Shown: positions 1 to 13,449, numbered from the stretch's first letter. The stretch is DNA of 38,814 nt from Rhodocyclales bacterium (GCA_016215645.1 JACRIX010000076.1:1-38814), one strand, 5' to 3'. Notes: generated from the sequence alone by a model not told the origin. Numbers and translations: made by a program.

Positions 1-1
1 C

Positions 2-868
<867 letters not shown>

Positions 869-904
869 ACCGGAGACTCATAGAATCCGAGTGCCGTTCT
901 AACT

Positions 905-947
905 GGCCGAGTTGAAGCGGGCGACTGTGTCGCCCCTTAACTCGGCC
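905..947 (+). promoter_or_regulatory. Long hairpin between dnaK and dnaJ with sigma-32-like promoter
   Basis: A two-part inverted repeat fills the dnaK-dnaJ gap. The outer arms are GGCCGAGTT (905-913) and AACTCGGCC (939-947), and the inner arms are GGGCGAC (919-925) and GTCGCCC (929-935). Only TTT follows, so it is a poor intrinsic terminator; it could attenuate dnaJ or protect the dnaK message end. The same bases hold GTTGAAG (911-917), 15 bp, then CCCCTTAA (933-940). This resembles the heat-shock consensus CTTGAAA/CCCCATNT and would start RNA about 30 bases before dnaJ. The hairpin is seen directly; either role is inferred. Confidence 0.5.
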
Positions 948-976
948 TTTGCACACAGCAGCCTGGACACATCAAC

Positions 977-2104
977 ATGGCAAAGAAGCGCGACTACTAC
1001 GAAGTCCTCGGCGTCAACCGCGACGCCTCGGACGACGAGATCAAAAAGGCCTACCGCAAGCTGGCCATGAAGCACCATCCCGACCGCAATCCGGACAACC
1101 CGAAAGCGGAGGAGCAGTTCAAGGAGGCCAAGGAGGCCTACGAGATTCTTTCCGACCCGCAAAAGCGCCCTGCCTATGACCAGTACGGCCATGCCGGCGT
1201 CGATCCGCAGGCCGGCATGGGCCAGGGCGGGGCGGGTGGCTTCGCCGATGCCTTCTCCGACATTTTCGGCGACATCTTCGGCGCCGGCGGCCAGCGTGGC
1301 GGCGGACGTTCCAATGTCTATCGCGGCGCCGACCTGCGCTACAACCTGGAAGTCACGCTGGAAGACGCGGCGCGCGGCACCGAGACGCGCATCCGCATCC
1401 CGACCATGGCCAGTTGCGAAACCTGTGGCGGCAGCGGCGCCAAGAAGGGCACCGAACCCAAAACCTGCCCCACCTGTGCCGGCCACGGCCAGGTGCGCAT
1501 GCAACAGGGCTTCTTCTCGATCCAGCAGACCTGCCCGAAATGTCACGGCACCGGCCGCTATGTCGCCGACCCCTGCGGCACCTGCCATGGCGCCGGCCGC
1601 GTCAAGCAGCACAAGACACTCTCGGTGAAGATTCCCTCCGGGATCGACGAAGGCGATCGGATACGCCTCACCGGCGAGGGTGAGCCGGGTGTCAATGGCG
1701 GCCCGCCGGGCGACTTGTATGTACAGATCCACCTCAAGGCCCACGCCGTGTTCCAGCGCGACCACGACGACCTGCATTGCGAGATGCCGGTGAGCTTTAC
1801 CACTGCCGCGCTCGGTGGCGAGATCGAGATCCCGACCCTAGATGGCGTGGCCAAGCTCAAGGTGCCGGCCGAAACCCAGACCGGCAAGGTCTTCCGCCTG
1901 CGCGGCAAGGGCATCAAGGGCGTACGCTCGATCGCCCACGGCGACCTGCTCTGCCACGTCGTCCTCGAAACCCCGGTGAGCCTCACCGACCGGCAAAGGG
2001 AACTGCTGCGCGAGTTCGAAGAAATCAGCCAGGGCAATGCCTCAAGGCACAACCCCAAGGCGCAGAGCTGGCTGGACCGCGTCCGGGATTTCTTCGGCAG
2101 TTGA
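977..2104 (+). CDS. dnaJ: Chaperone protein DnaJ (Hsp40)
   Basis: DnaJ is the cytoplasmic co-chaperone that delivers unfolded clients to DnaK and stimulates its ATPase. The 375 residues have the full type I layout. There is a J domain (about 5-70) with the HPD tripeptide at 34-36, then a Gly/Phe-rich stretch (about 75-110). Next comes a zinc domain with four CxxCxGxG repeats (about 147-210: [32 protein letters not shown]), followed by the C-terminal client-binding and dimerization domains. Length is normal for the family. The ATG at 977 is the only start that gives an intact J domain ([11 protein letters not shown]); the Shine-Dalgarno is weak. It follows dnaK on the same strand and ends 45 bp from the convergent acyltransferase gene, with a hairpin between them. 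Confidence 0.98.
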   Translation: MAKKRDYYEVLGVNRDASDDEIKKAYRKLAMKHHPDRNPDNPKAEEQFKEAKEAYEILSDPQKRPAYDQYGHAGVDPQAGMGQGGAGGFADAFSDIFGDIFGAGGQRGGGRSNVYRGADLRYNLEVTLEDAARGTETRIRIPTMASCETCGGSGAKKGTEPKTCPTCAGHGQVRMQQGFFSIQQTCPKCHGTGRYVADPCGTCHGAGRVKQHKTLSVKIPSGIDEGDRIRLTGEGEPGVNGGPPGDLYVQIHLKAHAVFQRDHDDLHCEMPVSFTTAALGGEIEIPTLDGVAKLKVPAETQTGKVFRLRGKGIKGVRSIAHGDLLCHVVLETPVSLTDRQRELLREFEEISQGNASRHNPKAQSWLDRVRDFFGS

Positions 2105-2114
2105 GTGGCGCCGC

Positions 2115-2142
2115 AAGAGTCGGCGCTGGTACCACGCCGACT
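2115..2142 (+). repeat. Dispersed repeat copy A, forming a hairpin between convergent genes
   Basis: AAGAGTCGGCGCTGG at 2115-2129 is shared with copy B at 3787. At this site it has become one arm of a perfect hairpin, AGTCGGCG (2118-2125) against CGCCGACT (2135-2142), with a GGTACC-containing loop. It sits between the stops of dnaJ and the minus-strand acyltransferase gene, so it may end or protect both transcripts. There is no long T run. Confidence 0.6.
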
Positions 2143-2149
2143 TCGCGTT

Positions 2150-3700
2150 TCAGGCCATGCGCTTCGCTGCGGCGGCGCGTTTCCGGGCAGTGATTGAGGC
2201 GGCCTTCGGTGCCGGCGGCGCGGCCGCAACGGGCTTCTTCGCTTTCGCCGCCGCGGCCTTCCCGGCTGGCGGCTTCGTGGCCTTCGCCTTGGCCGGCCTG
2301 GACTTCGGCGTCACCGCCGCTTCCAGCTCTGCCAGGGCCTCTTCGGCATACACCGCCAGGCGCTGCATGCTCGGCACCGAGGCATGGCAACCGGTGAAGC
2401 CGAAGTTCATCGCGCCGGCATAGCTTTCACAGGTGATGTTGAGCGCCTGGCCGTGGGTCACGATCGACGCCGGATAGATGGCGACGAGTTCGGCACCGCG
2501 GAAATACAGTGGCGTATCCGGACCGGGCACGTTCGAAATGGTGATGTTGAACATCGGCCGCGTGCGACCGCCGATGCCCGTCAGCAGCGTCAGGATGGTT
2601 GGCGCCATCAACAACACCGTGTATTGCAGCATCGCCTGCCTGGGCAGGCTCTGCACATGCTCCTTGGCATGACGCACCGATTCGCGGATCGCGGCGAGGC
2701 GTTCCCGTGCATCGGCGATGTCGGTGCCCAGCGTGGCGATGATGAAAGTGATGGCGTTGCCGCTGCCGGTGTCGTCTGCCGGCCGCACTGAAACTGGAAT
2801 GCCGGTGGTCAGCGATTGCGCCGGCAACGCGGCACGCTCGTCAAGGAAGCGGCGCAGCGCCCCGCCGCAGATTGCCAGCACCACATCATTGAGCGTGCAT
2901 TCCGCCGCCTTGGCCAGGTTGCGCAATCGTTCCATCGGAAACTGTTGCGTGGCGAAGCGGCGCTTTTCGCGTACCCGCCCGTTGAGCAGCGAACGCGGTG
3001 AGGTGAAGGGCAGGATCATGCCTTCGCCGGTGCCCAGGCCCTTGAGCATCTTGCCGAAGGCGACCACCAGTTGCGGCACCGTCCTGGCCTGGCCGCGCAG
3101 CGCCTCGACCGCCAGGGCCGCCGCATTGGCCACGGTGGGCAGTGGATTGTCATCGCCGGAACGGGGCGGGCGCGGCAGCCCGGAAGCCCAGAAGGGCGGC
3201 AGCTTGCGACTCTTTTCGCGATCGAGCGACATCGCGCGCTGCAACAGCTTCATGCCGCTGACACCGTCGATCAGCGAATGGTGCATCTTGATGAAGAGGG
3301 CGAAGCGGTCGCCCTCCAGGCCCTCGATGAGGGTGCACTCCCAGGGGGGGCGGCTCAGGTCCAGCGGTGTGCTCTGCAGGCGCCCCACCAGCTCGCCGAG
3401 TTCGCGTTCGCCACCCGGCCAGGGCAACGCCGCGTGGCGTACATGGTATTCGAGGTCGATCGCGTCGTCCTCGATCCACACCGGCAGCGGGTTCTTGTTG
3501 AAAGCGTATTTCAGGCGCCGGTTCCACGGCGCCGCAAACTCGCGATGGCCACGAAACTCGACCATCAGCTTGCGCATGTAATCCTTCGGCGCGCCCTCGG
3601 GCAGCCTGAACTGCAACAGCCCGCCGACATGGTTTGGGGTAGCGCGGCTCTCGGTAAACAACCAGGCGGAATCAAGCGGATTGAGACGAACGGAAGTCAT
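2150..3700 (-). CDS. Wax ester synthase/acyl-CoA:diacylglycerol acyltransferase (WS/DGAT)
   Basis: The predicted enzyme esterifies fatty acyl-CoA with a long-chain alcohol or diacylglycerol, making wax esters or triacylglycerol for storage. The 516-residue protein carries the condensing motif HHSLIDG at 140-146 (catalytic His141, Asp145). It also has the family blocks PLDxxxPxWE (about 112-121) and NDVVLAxxGGALR, and the late NVPGP segment. The ATG at 3700 (MTSVRLNPLD) matches the usual N-terminus; an in-frame extension upstream would run into the neighbouring lipoprotein gene. The last 55 residues or so form an odd tail rich in Ala, Lys and Pro with no acidic residue, resembling histone H1-like or phasin tails. 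It is on the same strand as the solute-binding protein upstream, after a 113-bp gap. Confidence 0.93.
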   Translation of the reverse strand: MTSVRLNPLDSAWLFTESRATPNHVGGLLQFRLPEGAPKDYMRKLMVEFRGHREFAAPWNRRLKYAFNKNPLPVWIEDDAIDLEYHVRHAALPWPGGERELGELVGRLQSTPLDLSRPPWECTLIEGLEGDRFALFIKMHHSLIDGVSGMKLLQRAMSLDREKSRKLPPFWASGLPRPPRSGDDNPLPTVANAAALAVEALRGQARTVPQLVVAFGKMLKGLGTGEGMILPFTSPRSLLNGRVREKRRFATQQFPMERLRNLAKAAECTLNDVVLAICGGALRRFLDERAALPAQSLTTGIPVSVRPADDTGSGNAITFIIATLGTDIADARERLAAIRESVRHAKEHVQSLPRQAMLQYTVLLMAPTILTLLTGIGGRTRPMFNITISNVPGPDTPLYFRGAELVAIYPASIVTHGQALNITCESYAGAMNFGFTGCHASVPSMQRLAVYAEEALAELEAAVTPKSRPAKAKATKPPAGKAAAAKAKKPVAAAPPAPKAASITARKRAAAAKRMA

Positions 3701-3786
3701 GGGTTCAAGCCTCGTGCCGGACGGTAAGAGTGCGCACCTTAGCCGATTTGCCAAGGGTTGTGCGAGGCGCCCTGCTCCTGGTCGGC

Positions 3787-3811
3787 AAGAGTCGGCGCTG
3801 GCGCGACGGCG
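3787..3811 (+). repeat. Dispersed repeat copy B
   Basis: AAGAGTCGGCGCTGG followed by CGCGACGGCG. It shares its first 15 bases with copy A and most of its 25 bases with copies C and E. It lies just beyond the stop of the solute-binding protein gene. A CGCCGAC on the far side of the stop (about 3836) could pair with it. Confidence 0.55.
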
Positions 3812-3813
3812 AT

Positions 3814-5955
3814 TCAGCGCGCCGTGGCGGTCTCGCGCCGACGGTACCCGCGCCATGCCGGCCAGATCGCCGCGGCGATCGCCAGCGCCACCAGCAGCAG
3901 CGGCCAGGCCACGGGGCGGTTCCATTCGGCGCGGCGCTGGTCGCGCAAGGCGGTATCGACGCGCTGGTATTTGAGCGTGTTGTGTCCCACCTTGCTTGGT
4001 TTGCGATTCAGTAGCCAGGCATGGCGCAGGCTGTAGTCCTTGGGGTGGAAGCCAAATACCCAGGGTGCATCGTGGCGCAGGATATCGGTCATGCGATCGA
4101 TGATCTCCTGCCGCTGTGGCCCGTTTTCCATGGTCTTCATGCGTTCGAAGTACCGGTCGTATTCCGGGTTCTGGTAGTTGGCGGCGTTCTCGCCGCTTTG
4201 CTTGACCTTGCTCTGCTTGCCATGCAGCAGGAACATGAAGTTTTCAGGGTCGGGATAGTCGGCATTCCAGCCCCAGTAGAAAAGCTGCACCGCACCTTTG
4301 CGCACCTTTTCCTGGAAGCGGTTGTAGTCGGTGCTGCGCACCACCAGTTGCACGTCGAGCTTGGCGAATTGCTTGTTGAGCCAGTCGATGCGCGCCTTGC
4401 CGCCGACGCCGGTCGCCGTGGTGTCGAGGTTGATGACCAGCGGCTCGCCGGTGGCGGCGTCGCGCCCATTGGGCCAGCCCGCCTCGGCCAGCAGGCGCTT
4501 GGCCTCGGCGACGGGTTTGCGCCTGGCCTGGCCGTCCACCCAGTCGTAGCTGTAGCGATTGATACCGGACTCTCCTTCGCGATTGCCAAAGATGCCCGGA
4601 GGAATCAGGCCCTGTGCGGCAACACCACGGCCGTTCTGAAAGATCGAGATAAACTCTTCCTGGTCGATGGCGATGGAAATCGCCTGGCGCAGCTTGCGCC
4701 CGCGCTCGGCGGTTTTGGGATCCGCACCGCCGACCACCGGATCGAGCCAGTTGAAGCCCATGTACATGCTTGACGTCGCCACCGAGGTGGTGAGCACGAT
4801 GCCCTGGGCCTGCATGCCGTCGGAGAGCGTGATCTCGCCGGCGGCAACCTGCACCGCCTGGTCGAAGGAGTCCGAGGAAATGCCCGAAGCATCGTAATAG
4901 CCCTGGAGGAACTTGTTCCAGTAGGGGATCTGCTCCTTCTCGCGGGTGAACACCACCTTGTCGATGAAGGGCAGCACCTGACCGCAATCCTTCAGCAGCC
5001 CCGCTGCCTTGTCTTCGGCCTCGCCTTCGCAGGGATAGGTCTCGCGATGGAAGTTGGGATTCTTCTCCAGCACCATGCGCGCGTTGGGATTGTTCTCGGT
5101 CAGCATGTAGGGCCCGGTGCCGATCGGATACCAGTCCAGCGTCAGGTTCTTCTGCGCCATGCCGGGCTGGCTGTGGAACTTGTCCGCCTCCCAGGGCATG
5201 GGGGCGAAAAAGGGCATCGCCAGCCAGTAGAGGAACTGCGGGTACTTGCCCTTGACGCGGATGCGGTAGCGGTAGCGGTCGATGGCTTCCACGCCGTCGA
5301 GCGTGTGCTGGCGCAGGTCGATCCAGGACTGGTCCTTTTCCGCCTGCAGGCGCTTGCCGTAGTCGCCCAGGCCGACGATGTATTCCTCCATCAGACCGAA
5401 GATCGGCGAGTGCAGGCGCGGGTGCGCCAGGCGTTTGATGCCGTAAACGTAATCCTCGGCGGTCAGCTCGCGGCTGTCGCGCTTGGCGAAGTCGCCGAGC
5501 ACATTGACGGCGTCCAGTTGCGCGGGGCTCAGTGAATGATAGGCATAAGCCCCACCCTCGCCGCGGGCGAAGGCGGGATGCGGCTGGTAGCGAATCCCCG
5601 GCCGGATGCTGACGACGTAGTCGGTGAAGGCAATCCTTGCCGGGTCGGCGTTGTCCGCGAGGCTGCGCCCCTGCGCATCCAGGTAGCGCGGCTGCGGCAC
5701 CGCCTCGGCGGTGGCGGCGATCAGCGCATAGGGACGCTTGAGATAGTGGTACTGCAATGGCGGCTCGTAGATTTGCGCCGTGAAGGTGATCTCGTCCTCG
5801 CTGTAGGACTGCACCGGATCAAGATGCTTGGGCCGGTCGGTAAAGGCACTGTAGAGGATGTTGCGGCCCCGGTCGGCCGCCGGATAGGGGTCGTTCCAGG
5901 CGCTGCCGCAAGCCGCGAGCAGCAGGGCGATAAGGCTGGAAAGCAGGCCGCGCAT
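3814..5955 (-). CDS. ABC transporter substrate-binding lipoprotein, family 5 (oligopeptide type), with C-terminal membrane anchor
   Basis: The product resembles periplasmic peptide- and nickel-binding proteins (SBP_bac_5), which deliver ligand to an ABC importer. The ATG at 5955 is chosen because it gives a clean lipoprotein signal (MRGLLSSLIALLLAACGS, lipobox LAAC); a frame extension of 15 residues upstream has no signal function. The mature part includes the family features LDPVQSYSEDE near the N-terminus and GTGPYML and the YPDPENF region later. At 713 residues it is longer than typical (about 500-600). Unusually, it ends with a predicted transmembrane helix (PVAWPLLLVALAIAAAIW) followed by a basic tail. 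No permease or ATPase partner gene is adjacent, so it is an orphan here. The ligand cannot be told from the sequence. Confidence 0.88.
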   Translation of the reverse strand: MRGLLSSLIALLLAACGSAWNDPYPAADRGRNILYSAFTDRPKHLDPVQSYSEDEITFTAQIYEPPLQYHYLKRPYALIAATAEAVPQPRYLDAQGRSLADNADPARIAFTDYVVSIRPGIRYQPHPAFARGEGGAYAYHSLSPAQLDAVNVLGDFAKRDSRELTAEDYVYGIKRLAHPRLHSPIFGLMEEYIVGLGDYGKRLQAEKDQSWIDLRQHTLDGVEAIDRYRYRIRVKGKYPQFLYWLAMPFFAPMPWEADKFHSQPGMAQKNLTLDWYPIGTGPYMLTENNPNARMVLEKNPNFHRETYPCEGEAEDKAAGLLKDCGQVLPFIDKVVFTREKEQIPYWNKFLQGYYDASGISSDSFDQAVQVAAGEITLSDGMQAQGIVLTTSVATSSMYMGFNWLDPVVGGADPKTAERGRKLRQAISIAIDQEEFISIFQNGRGVAAQGLIPPGIFGNREGESGINRYSYDWVDGQARRKPVAEAKRLLAEAGWPNGRDAATGEPLVINLDTTATGVGGKARIDWLNKQFAKLDVQLVVRSTDYNRFQEKVRKGAVQLFYWGWNADYPDPENFMFLLHGKQSKVKQSGENAANYQNPEYDRYFERMKTMENGPQRQEIIDRMTDILRHDAPWVFGFHPKDYSLRHAWLLNRKPSKVGHNTLKYQRVDTALRDQRRAEWNRPVAWPLLLVALAIAAAIWPAWRGYRRRETATAR

Positions 5956-5976
5956 GAAGTCCAGTTTAGCCGATCC

Positions 5977-6004
5977 GCTATAATCCGCCGCTGGTTTCAA
6001 CCAA
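5977..6004. promoter_or_regulatory. Divergent promoter with overlapping -10 boxes (solute-binding protein / fabI)
   Basis: A perfect TATAAT (5979-5984) faces fabI, though its -35 is poor. On the minus strand TATAGC (5977-5982) lies 16 bp from TTGGTT (5999-6004) and faces the lipoprotein gene. The two -10 boxes share four bases, so polymerase could serve only one direction at a time. fabI has a good ribosome-binding site, AAGGAAA, at 6003-6009. Confidence 0.4.
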
Positions 6005-6014
6005 GGAAATTGCG

Positions 6015-6815
6015 ATGGGATTTCTCGCTGGCAAACGCATCCTGATCACCGGCCTGATCTCCAACCGGTCGATCGCCTACGGCATTGCCAAGGCCTGCCA
6101 CCGCGAAGGCGCCGAACTTGCCTTCACGTATCAGAACGAACGCTTCAAGGAGCGCATGGCCAAGTATGCCGGCGAGTTCGACTCGACCGCCATCTATCCC
6201 TGCGATGTCTCGCAGGACGCCGAGATCGATGCCGTATTTGCCGAGCTGGGCAAGCGCTGGGACGGACTTGACGGCCTGGTGCATTCCATTGCCTTCGCCC
6301 CCAACGAAGCCATCGAAGGCGACTTCCTGGAAGGGATTTCGCGCGAAGGCTTCCGCATCGCCCATGACATTTCCTCCTACAGCTACCCGGCGCTGGCCAA
6401 GGCGGCGCGGCCATTGCTGCTGAAGGGCAACAAGCCGGCACTGCTGGCGCTGTCCTATCTGGGCGCCGTACGCACCATGCCCAACTACAACACCATGGGC
6501 CTGGCCAAGGCCAGCCTTGAAGCGGCCACCCGCTACCTGGCGTTTTGCCTCGGTCCGCAAGGCATCCGTGCCAATGCGCTCTCGGCCGGGCCGATCAAGA
6601 CCCTGGCGGCTTCCGGTATCGGCAACTTCGGCAAACTGCTGGCCTACAACGCCCACCATGCGCCCCTGCGGCGCAACGTTACCATCGAGGAAGTCGGCAA
6701 CGCCGCGGCATTCCTGCTTTCCGACCTCGCCAGCGGTGTCACCGGCGAGATCCTTTACGTCGACGGCGGCACCCACACCACGGCGATGGGCAACGCCGAC
6801 CCGCTGCCGGGCTGA
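6015..6815 (+). CDS. fabI: Enoyl-[acyl-carrier-protein] reductase [NADH] FabI
   Basis: FabI catalyses the last step of each fatty-acid elongation cycle, reducing trans-2-enoyl-ACP with NADH. The 266-residue sequence is close to E. coli FabI along its whole length. It starts [10 protein letters not shown], has the nucleotide-binding segment [14 protein letters not shown], and keeps the catalytic residues Tyr148, Tyr158 and Lys165, equivalent to E. coli Tyr146, Tyr156 and Lys163. Residue 93 is Ala rather than Gly. The ATG at 6015 has AAGGAAA six bases upstream. The gene is transcribed alone, from a promoter shared with the divergent lipoprotein gene, and ends at a strong terminator. Confidence 0.97.
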   Translation: MGFLAGKRILITGLISNRSIAYGIAKACHREGAELAFTYQNERFKERMAKYAGEFDSTAIYPCDVSQDAEIDAVFAELGKRWDGLDGLVHSIAFAPNEAIEGDFLEGISREGFRIAHDISSYSYPALAKAARPLLLKGNKPALLALSYLGAVRTMPNYNTMGLAKASLEAATRYLAFCLGPQGIRANALSAGPIKTLAASGIGNFGKLLAYNAHHAPLRRNVTIEEVGNAAAFLLSDLASGVTGEILYVDGGTHTTAMGNADPLPG

Positions 6816-6830
6816 GGCCGCCCCAAAACA

Positions 6831-6860
6831 AAAAGCCCGGGGGTTCCCCGGGCTTTTTTT
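6831..6860. terminator. Strong bidirectional terminator between fabI and ppiD
   Basis: AAAAGCCCGGGG (6831-6842) pairs perfectly with CCCCGGGCTTTT (6846-6857) across a 3-base loop, followed by more T residues. The A-rich left flank supplies a U run for the opposite strand. It ends fabI and, from the other side, the minus-strand ppiD transcript. Confidence 0.93.
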
Positions 6861-6878
6861 GCAGCCACCGGCCGGCGG

Positions 6879-8777
6879 CTACTTTTCCTTGGCTTCCAGC
6901 AAGGCCTTGTTGATCTTGACCGGATGGGCACCCCTGAGATTGGATAGCCAGGCGGCGAATTCCTCTTCGGCCACGGCGCGGGCGTATGCCTGTTGCAAGG
7001 CCGCGGCACGCGGATCATCCTTGGCGATGGCGCCGGCCTTGATTGCACTGATACGGTACAGGGCATAGCCTTTGCCCGGATGCGGCGTTCCGACGTACGC
7101 CGGCAATTTCGCGGCATCCGCGCCGAAGATCGCCCGCACCGAGTCCGGAGCCAGGCCTTGCGGCTCGCTGCGCCGTACGGCGTGCGAGGGTGACCACTTG
7201 AGGTTGACGGCCTCACCTTTTTGCAGCTTCGCCAGTTTGGCTTCGCCGTCCTTGATGGCCAGGCCCGCGGCTTCCTCCAGCACCAGGCGCTTCTCGATAT
7301 CCGCCTTCACCGCCTCCAGCGACTGAACGGATGGCGGCTTGTGTTCCAGCACGCGCGCGGACACCAGGGCGCCCGGGGCGACTTCAACGGCTTCGGTATT
7401 GCGCTTGTTCTTCAGCGCGTCATCGGCAAACAGCGCCGTGGCGAGCTTGGCATTGTCGAAGGGTGGCGGGAGTTTGGCGCCCTTGGCCAGCCATGCCGTC
7501 TGTTTGACATCCAGCTTCCACTTCTCGGCCGCCGGCTTGAGGCTGTCCGACTGCTCATACACCGTATTGCCAAAGGCTTCGGCCGCTTCACTGTACTTCT
7601 TCATGCCGGCTTCGCGCCTGAGATCGGCGGCGATCTCCGCCTTGACTTCATCGAAGGGCTTCACGCGCTCGGGACGAATGCCGCTAACGCGAATGATGTG
7701 AAAGCCGAAATCGGAGCGCACCAGTTCCGAAATCTCGCCATCCTTCATGCTGAACACGGCATCCTCGAAGGCCTTCACCATCGCGCCGCGGCTGAACCAG
7801 TCGAGGTCGCCCCCCTTCTCGGCCGAACCGGGATCCTGCGAATGCTGTCTGGCCAGCTTGGCGAAATCGGCGGGCGCCTTCTTTACCTGGGCGAGTATGC
7901 CTTCGGCCTTTTCCCTGGCCGCCTTGGCCTCCGCGTCCGATCCGGCCTTGAGCAGGATATGGCTGGCGCGGCGCGACTCGGGTGACTTGTAGCGCGCTTC
8001 GTTGGCCTTGTAGGCGGCCTTGACCGCGTCCTCGGCCGGCGCCGCCTGGGTCGCCATTGCGTCGCGGCTCAGGATGACAAATTCGGCACGCACCTGTTCC
8101 GGCAGTTCGAACAGCTTGCGATTGGCATCGTAGTATTTCTGCACGGCATCGGCGGCCAACTTCACCTGGCTGGCATAGGCATCCGGGTACAGCGCCGCCT
8201 CGCTGACATCGCGCTGCTCCAGTTGCGTCTGCAGCCAGCGGCCCGCCGCCACCTGACCGGAAATGCCGCCTTCGCTTACCGGAAGTGCCAACTGCTGCAT
8301 GGCAATATCCTGGCGCAGTCGCGCCTCGAACATTTCCTTGCTCATGCCTTGCCCGGCAACCAGTGCCTCGTAGCGCTCTTTGGAAAACTTGCCGTTTTCC
8401 TGCAGCGACGGCACCGAGGCGATGAACTGTGCGAGTTGCTGGTCGCCGACCGACATCTTCGCCTTGCGTGCCTGCTCGGCAAGCAAGCGCTGGGTGATCA
8501 GTGAATCGAGCACTACGCGACGCATCGCGGGCGACTCGAACAAGACCGGATCGATCTTGCCGCCGAGTTGCGCACGGGCGCGGTCCTGCTGCTCGCGCAT
8601 CGCTCCCTGCAGTTCCTGCTGGCTGATCCTGGCGCTGCCGACCGTGGCAATCTCGTTGCCGCTATCCACGTTGCGCACGTACGACTCGACGCCCCAGAAG
8701 GCGAACGGAAGCGTGATCACGGCAAGAAAGATCTGGGTGATCTTCTTGTTGTTGCGGACGATGTCAAACAAGCTCAT
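6879..8777 (-). CDS. ppiD: Membrane-anchored peptidyl-prolyl isomerase/chaperone PpiD
   Basis: PpiD is an inner-membrane periplasmic foldase that acts on proteins leaving the Sec translocon. The 632-residue protein starts MSLFDIVRNNKK and has one transmembrane helix (about 12-32), giving the N-in, C-out anchor. A SurA-like chaperone region comes next, then a parvulin domain (about 265-365, RRASHILLK ... GGDLDWFSRG ... SDFGFHIIRV), then a second SurA-like C-terminal part. The length fits E. coli PpiD (623). The ATG at 8777 is chosen because an upstream extension in this frame would run into the tRNA-Val gene. It lies downstream of lon and tRNA-Val, as in other proteobacteria, but no hupB lies between. 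A terminator-like hairpin precedes it, so expression may depend on readthrough. Confidence 0.94.
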   Translation of the reverse strand: MSLFDIVRNNKKITQIFLAVITLPFAFWGVESYVRNVDSGNEIATVGSARISQQELQGAMREQQDRARAQLGGKIDPVLFESPAMRRVVLDSLITQRLLAEQARKAKMSVGDQQLAQFIASVPSLQENGKFSKERYEALVAGQGMSKEMFEARLRQDIAMQQLALPVSEGGISGQVAAGRWLQTQLEQRDVSEAALYPDAYASQVKLAADAVQKYYDANRKLFELPEQVRAEFVILSRDAMATQAAPAEDAVKAAYKANEARYKSPESRRASHILLKAGSDAEAKAAREKAEGILAQVKKAPADFAKLARQHSQDPGSAEKGGDLDWFSRGAMVKAFEDAVFSMKDGEISELVRSDFGFHIIRVSGIRPERVKPFDEVKAEIAADLRREAGMKKYSEAAEAFGNTVYEQSDSLKPAAEKWKLDVKQTAWLAKGAKLPPPFDNAKLATALFADDALKNKRNTEAVEVAPGALVSARVLEHKPPSVQSLEAVKADIEKRLVLEEAAGLAIKDGEAKLAKLQKGEAVNLKWSPSHAVRRSEPQGLAPDSVRAIFGADAAKLPAYVGTPHPGKGYALYRISAIKAGAIAKDDPRAAALQQAYARAVAEEEFAAWLSNLRGAHPVKINKALLEAKEK

Positions 8778-8797
8778 GCGGCATATACCCTGAATGC

Positions 8798-8827
8798 AAC
8801 AAAGGCGAACTGGGGTTCGCCTTTGTT
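8798..8827 (-). terminator. Hairpin directly after tRNA-Val, upstream of ppiD
   Basis: AACAAAGGCGAA and TTCGCCTTTGTT form a perfect 12-bp stem with a 6-base loop, starting one base beyond the tRNA CCA end. On the transcript the 3' arm reads UUCGCCUUUGUU, a U-rich but interrupted tail. It probably trims or ends tRNA transcripts and limits readthrough into ppiD, whose start is 20 bases further on. Confidence 0.75.
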
Positions 8828-8828
8828 C

Positions 8829-8904
8829 TGGTGGGTGCTGAGGGGATCGAACCCCCGACATTCGCCTTGTAAGGGCGACGCTCTACCAGCTGAGCTAAGC
8901 ACCC
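8829..8904 (-). tRNA. tRNA-Val (anticodon TAC)
   Basis: Read on the minus strand, this 76-base gene folds as a complete cloverleaf. The acceptor arms are GGGTGCT/AGCACCC, with D-arm AGCTCAGCTGGTAGAGC, anticodon loop TTACAAG, T-arm GGGGGTTCGATCCCC and an encoded CCA. The anticodon TAC reads valine GUA and related codons. It lies between lon and ppiD on their strand. Confidence 0.97.
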
Positions 8905-8943
8905 GTTGAACGGGGGCTGCCCAAGCCGGGCAACCGGGCCGTG

Positions 8944-8960
8944 ATTCTAACAGGTCTGTC

Positions 8961-8972
<12 letters not shown>
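8944..8972 (-). promoter_or_regulatory. Candidate promoter for tRNA-Val (and ppiD)
   Basis: On the minus strand GTGACC (8967-8972) is followed after 17 bp by TAGAAT (8944-8949). Both match sigma-70 boxes well and would start RNA about 33 bases before the tRNA. The -35 box lies inside the last codons of lon. Confidence 0.5.
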
Positions 8973-11378
<2,406 letters not shown>

Positions 11379-11410
11379 GGTGTCCTTTGGTTATGAGTCA
11401 CCCCGAAGAC

Positions 11411-11436
11411 ATTGGGGCGGCCGGCGGGGATTCAAG
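11411..11436 (-). promoter_or_regulatory. Sigma-32-like heat-shock promoter of lon
   Basis: On the minus strand CTTGAAT (11430-11436), a 12-bp spacer and CCCCAAT (11411-11417) fit the heat-shock consensus CTTGAAA-N11-16-CCCCATNT closely. Transcription would begin near 11403, about 25 bases before the lon start. lon is a classical sigma-32 target. Confidence 0.7.
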
Positions 11437-11470
11437 GCACGATTGCGGCAACAGGCGCCGCGACGACAGC

Positions 11471-12739
<1,269 letters not shown>

Positions 12740-12763
12740 CTTCGTCTCCGTCGGCGCGAAGGT

Positions 12764-13432
<669 letters not shown>

Positions 13433-13449
13433 GGACTTCTCCGTCAGAA

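Noticed and set aside
3701-3925. N-terminal extension of the WS/DGAT frame
   Set aside because: It runs into the solute-binding protein gene and has an Arg/Ala-rich composition; the conserved N-terminus begins at 3700.
6291-6293. Ala at FabI residue 93 as a triclosan-resistance change
   Set aside because: G93 changes matter in E. coli, but Ala is natural at this place in many FabI proteins, including susceptible ones.
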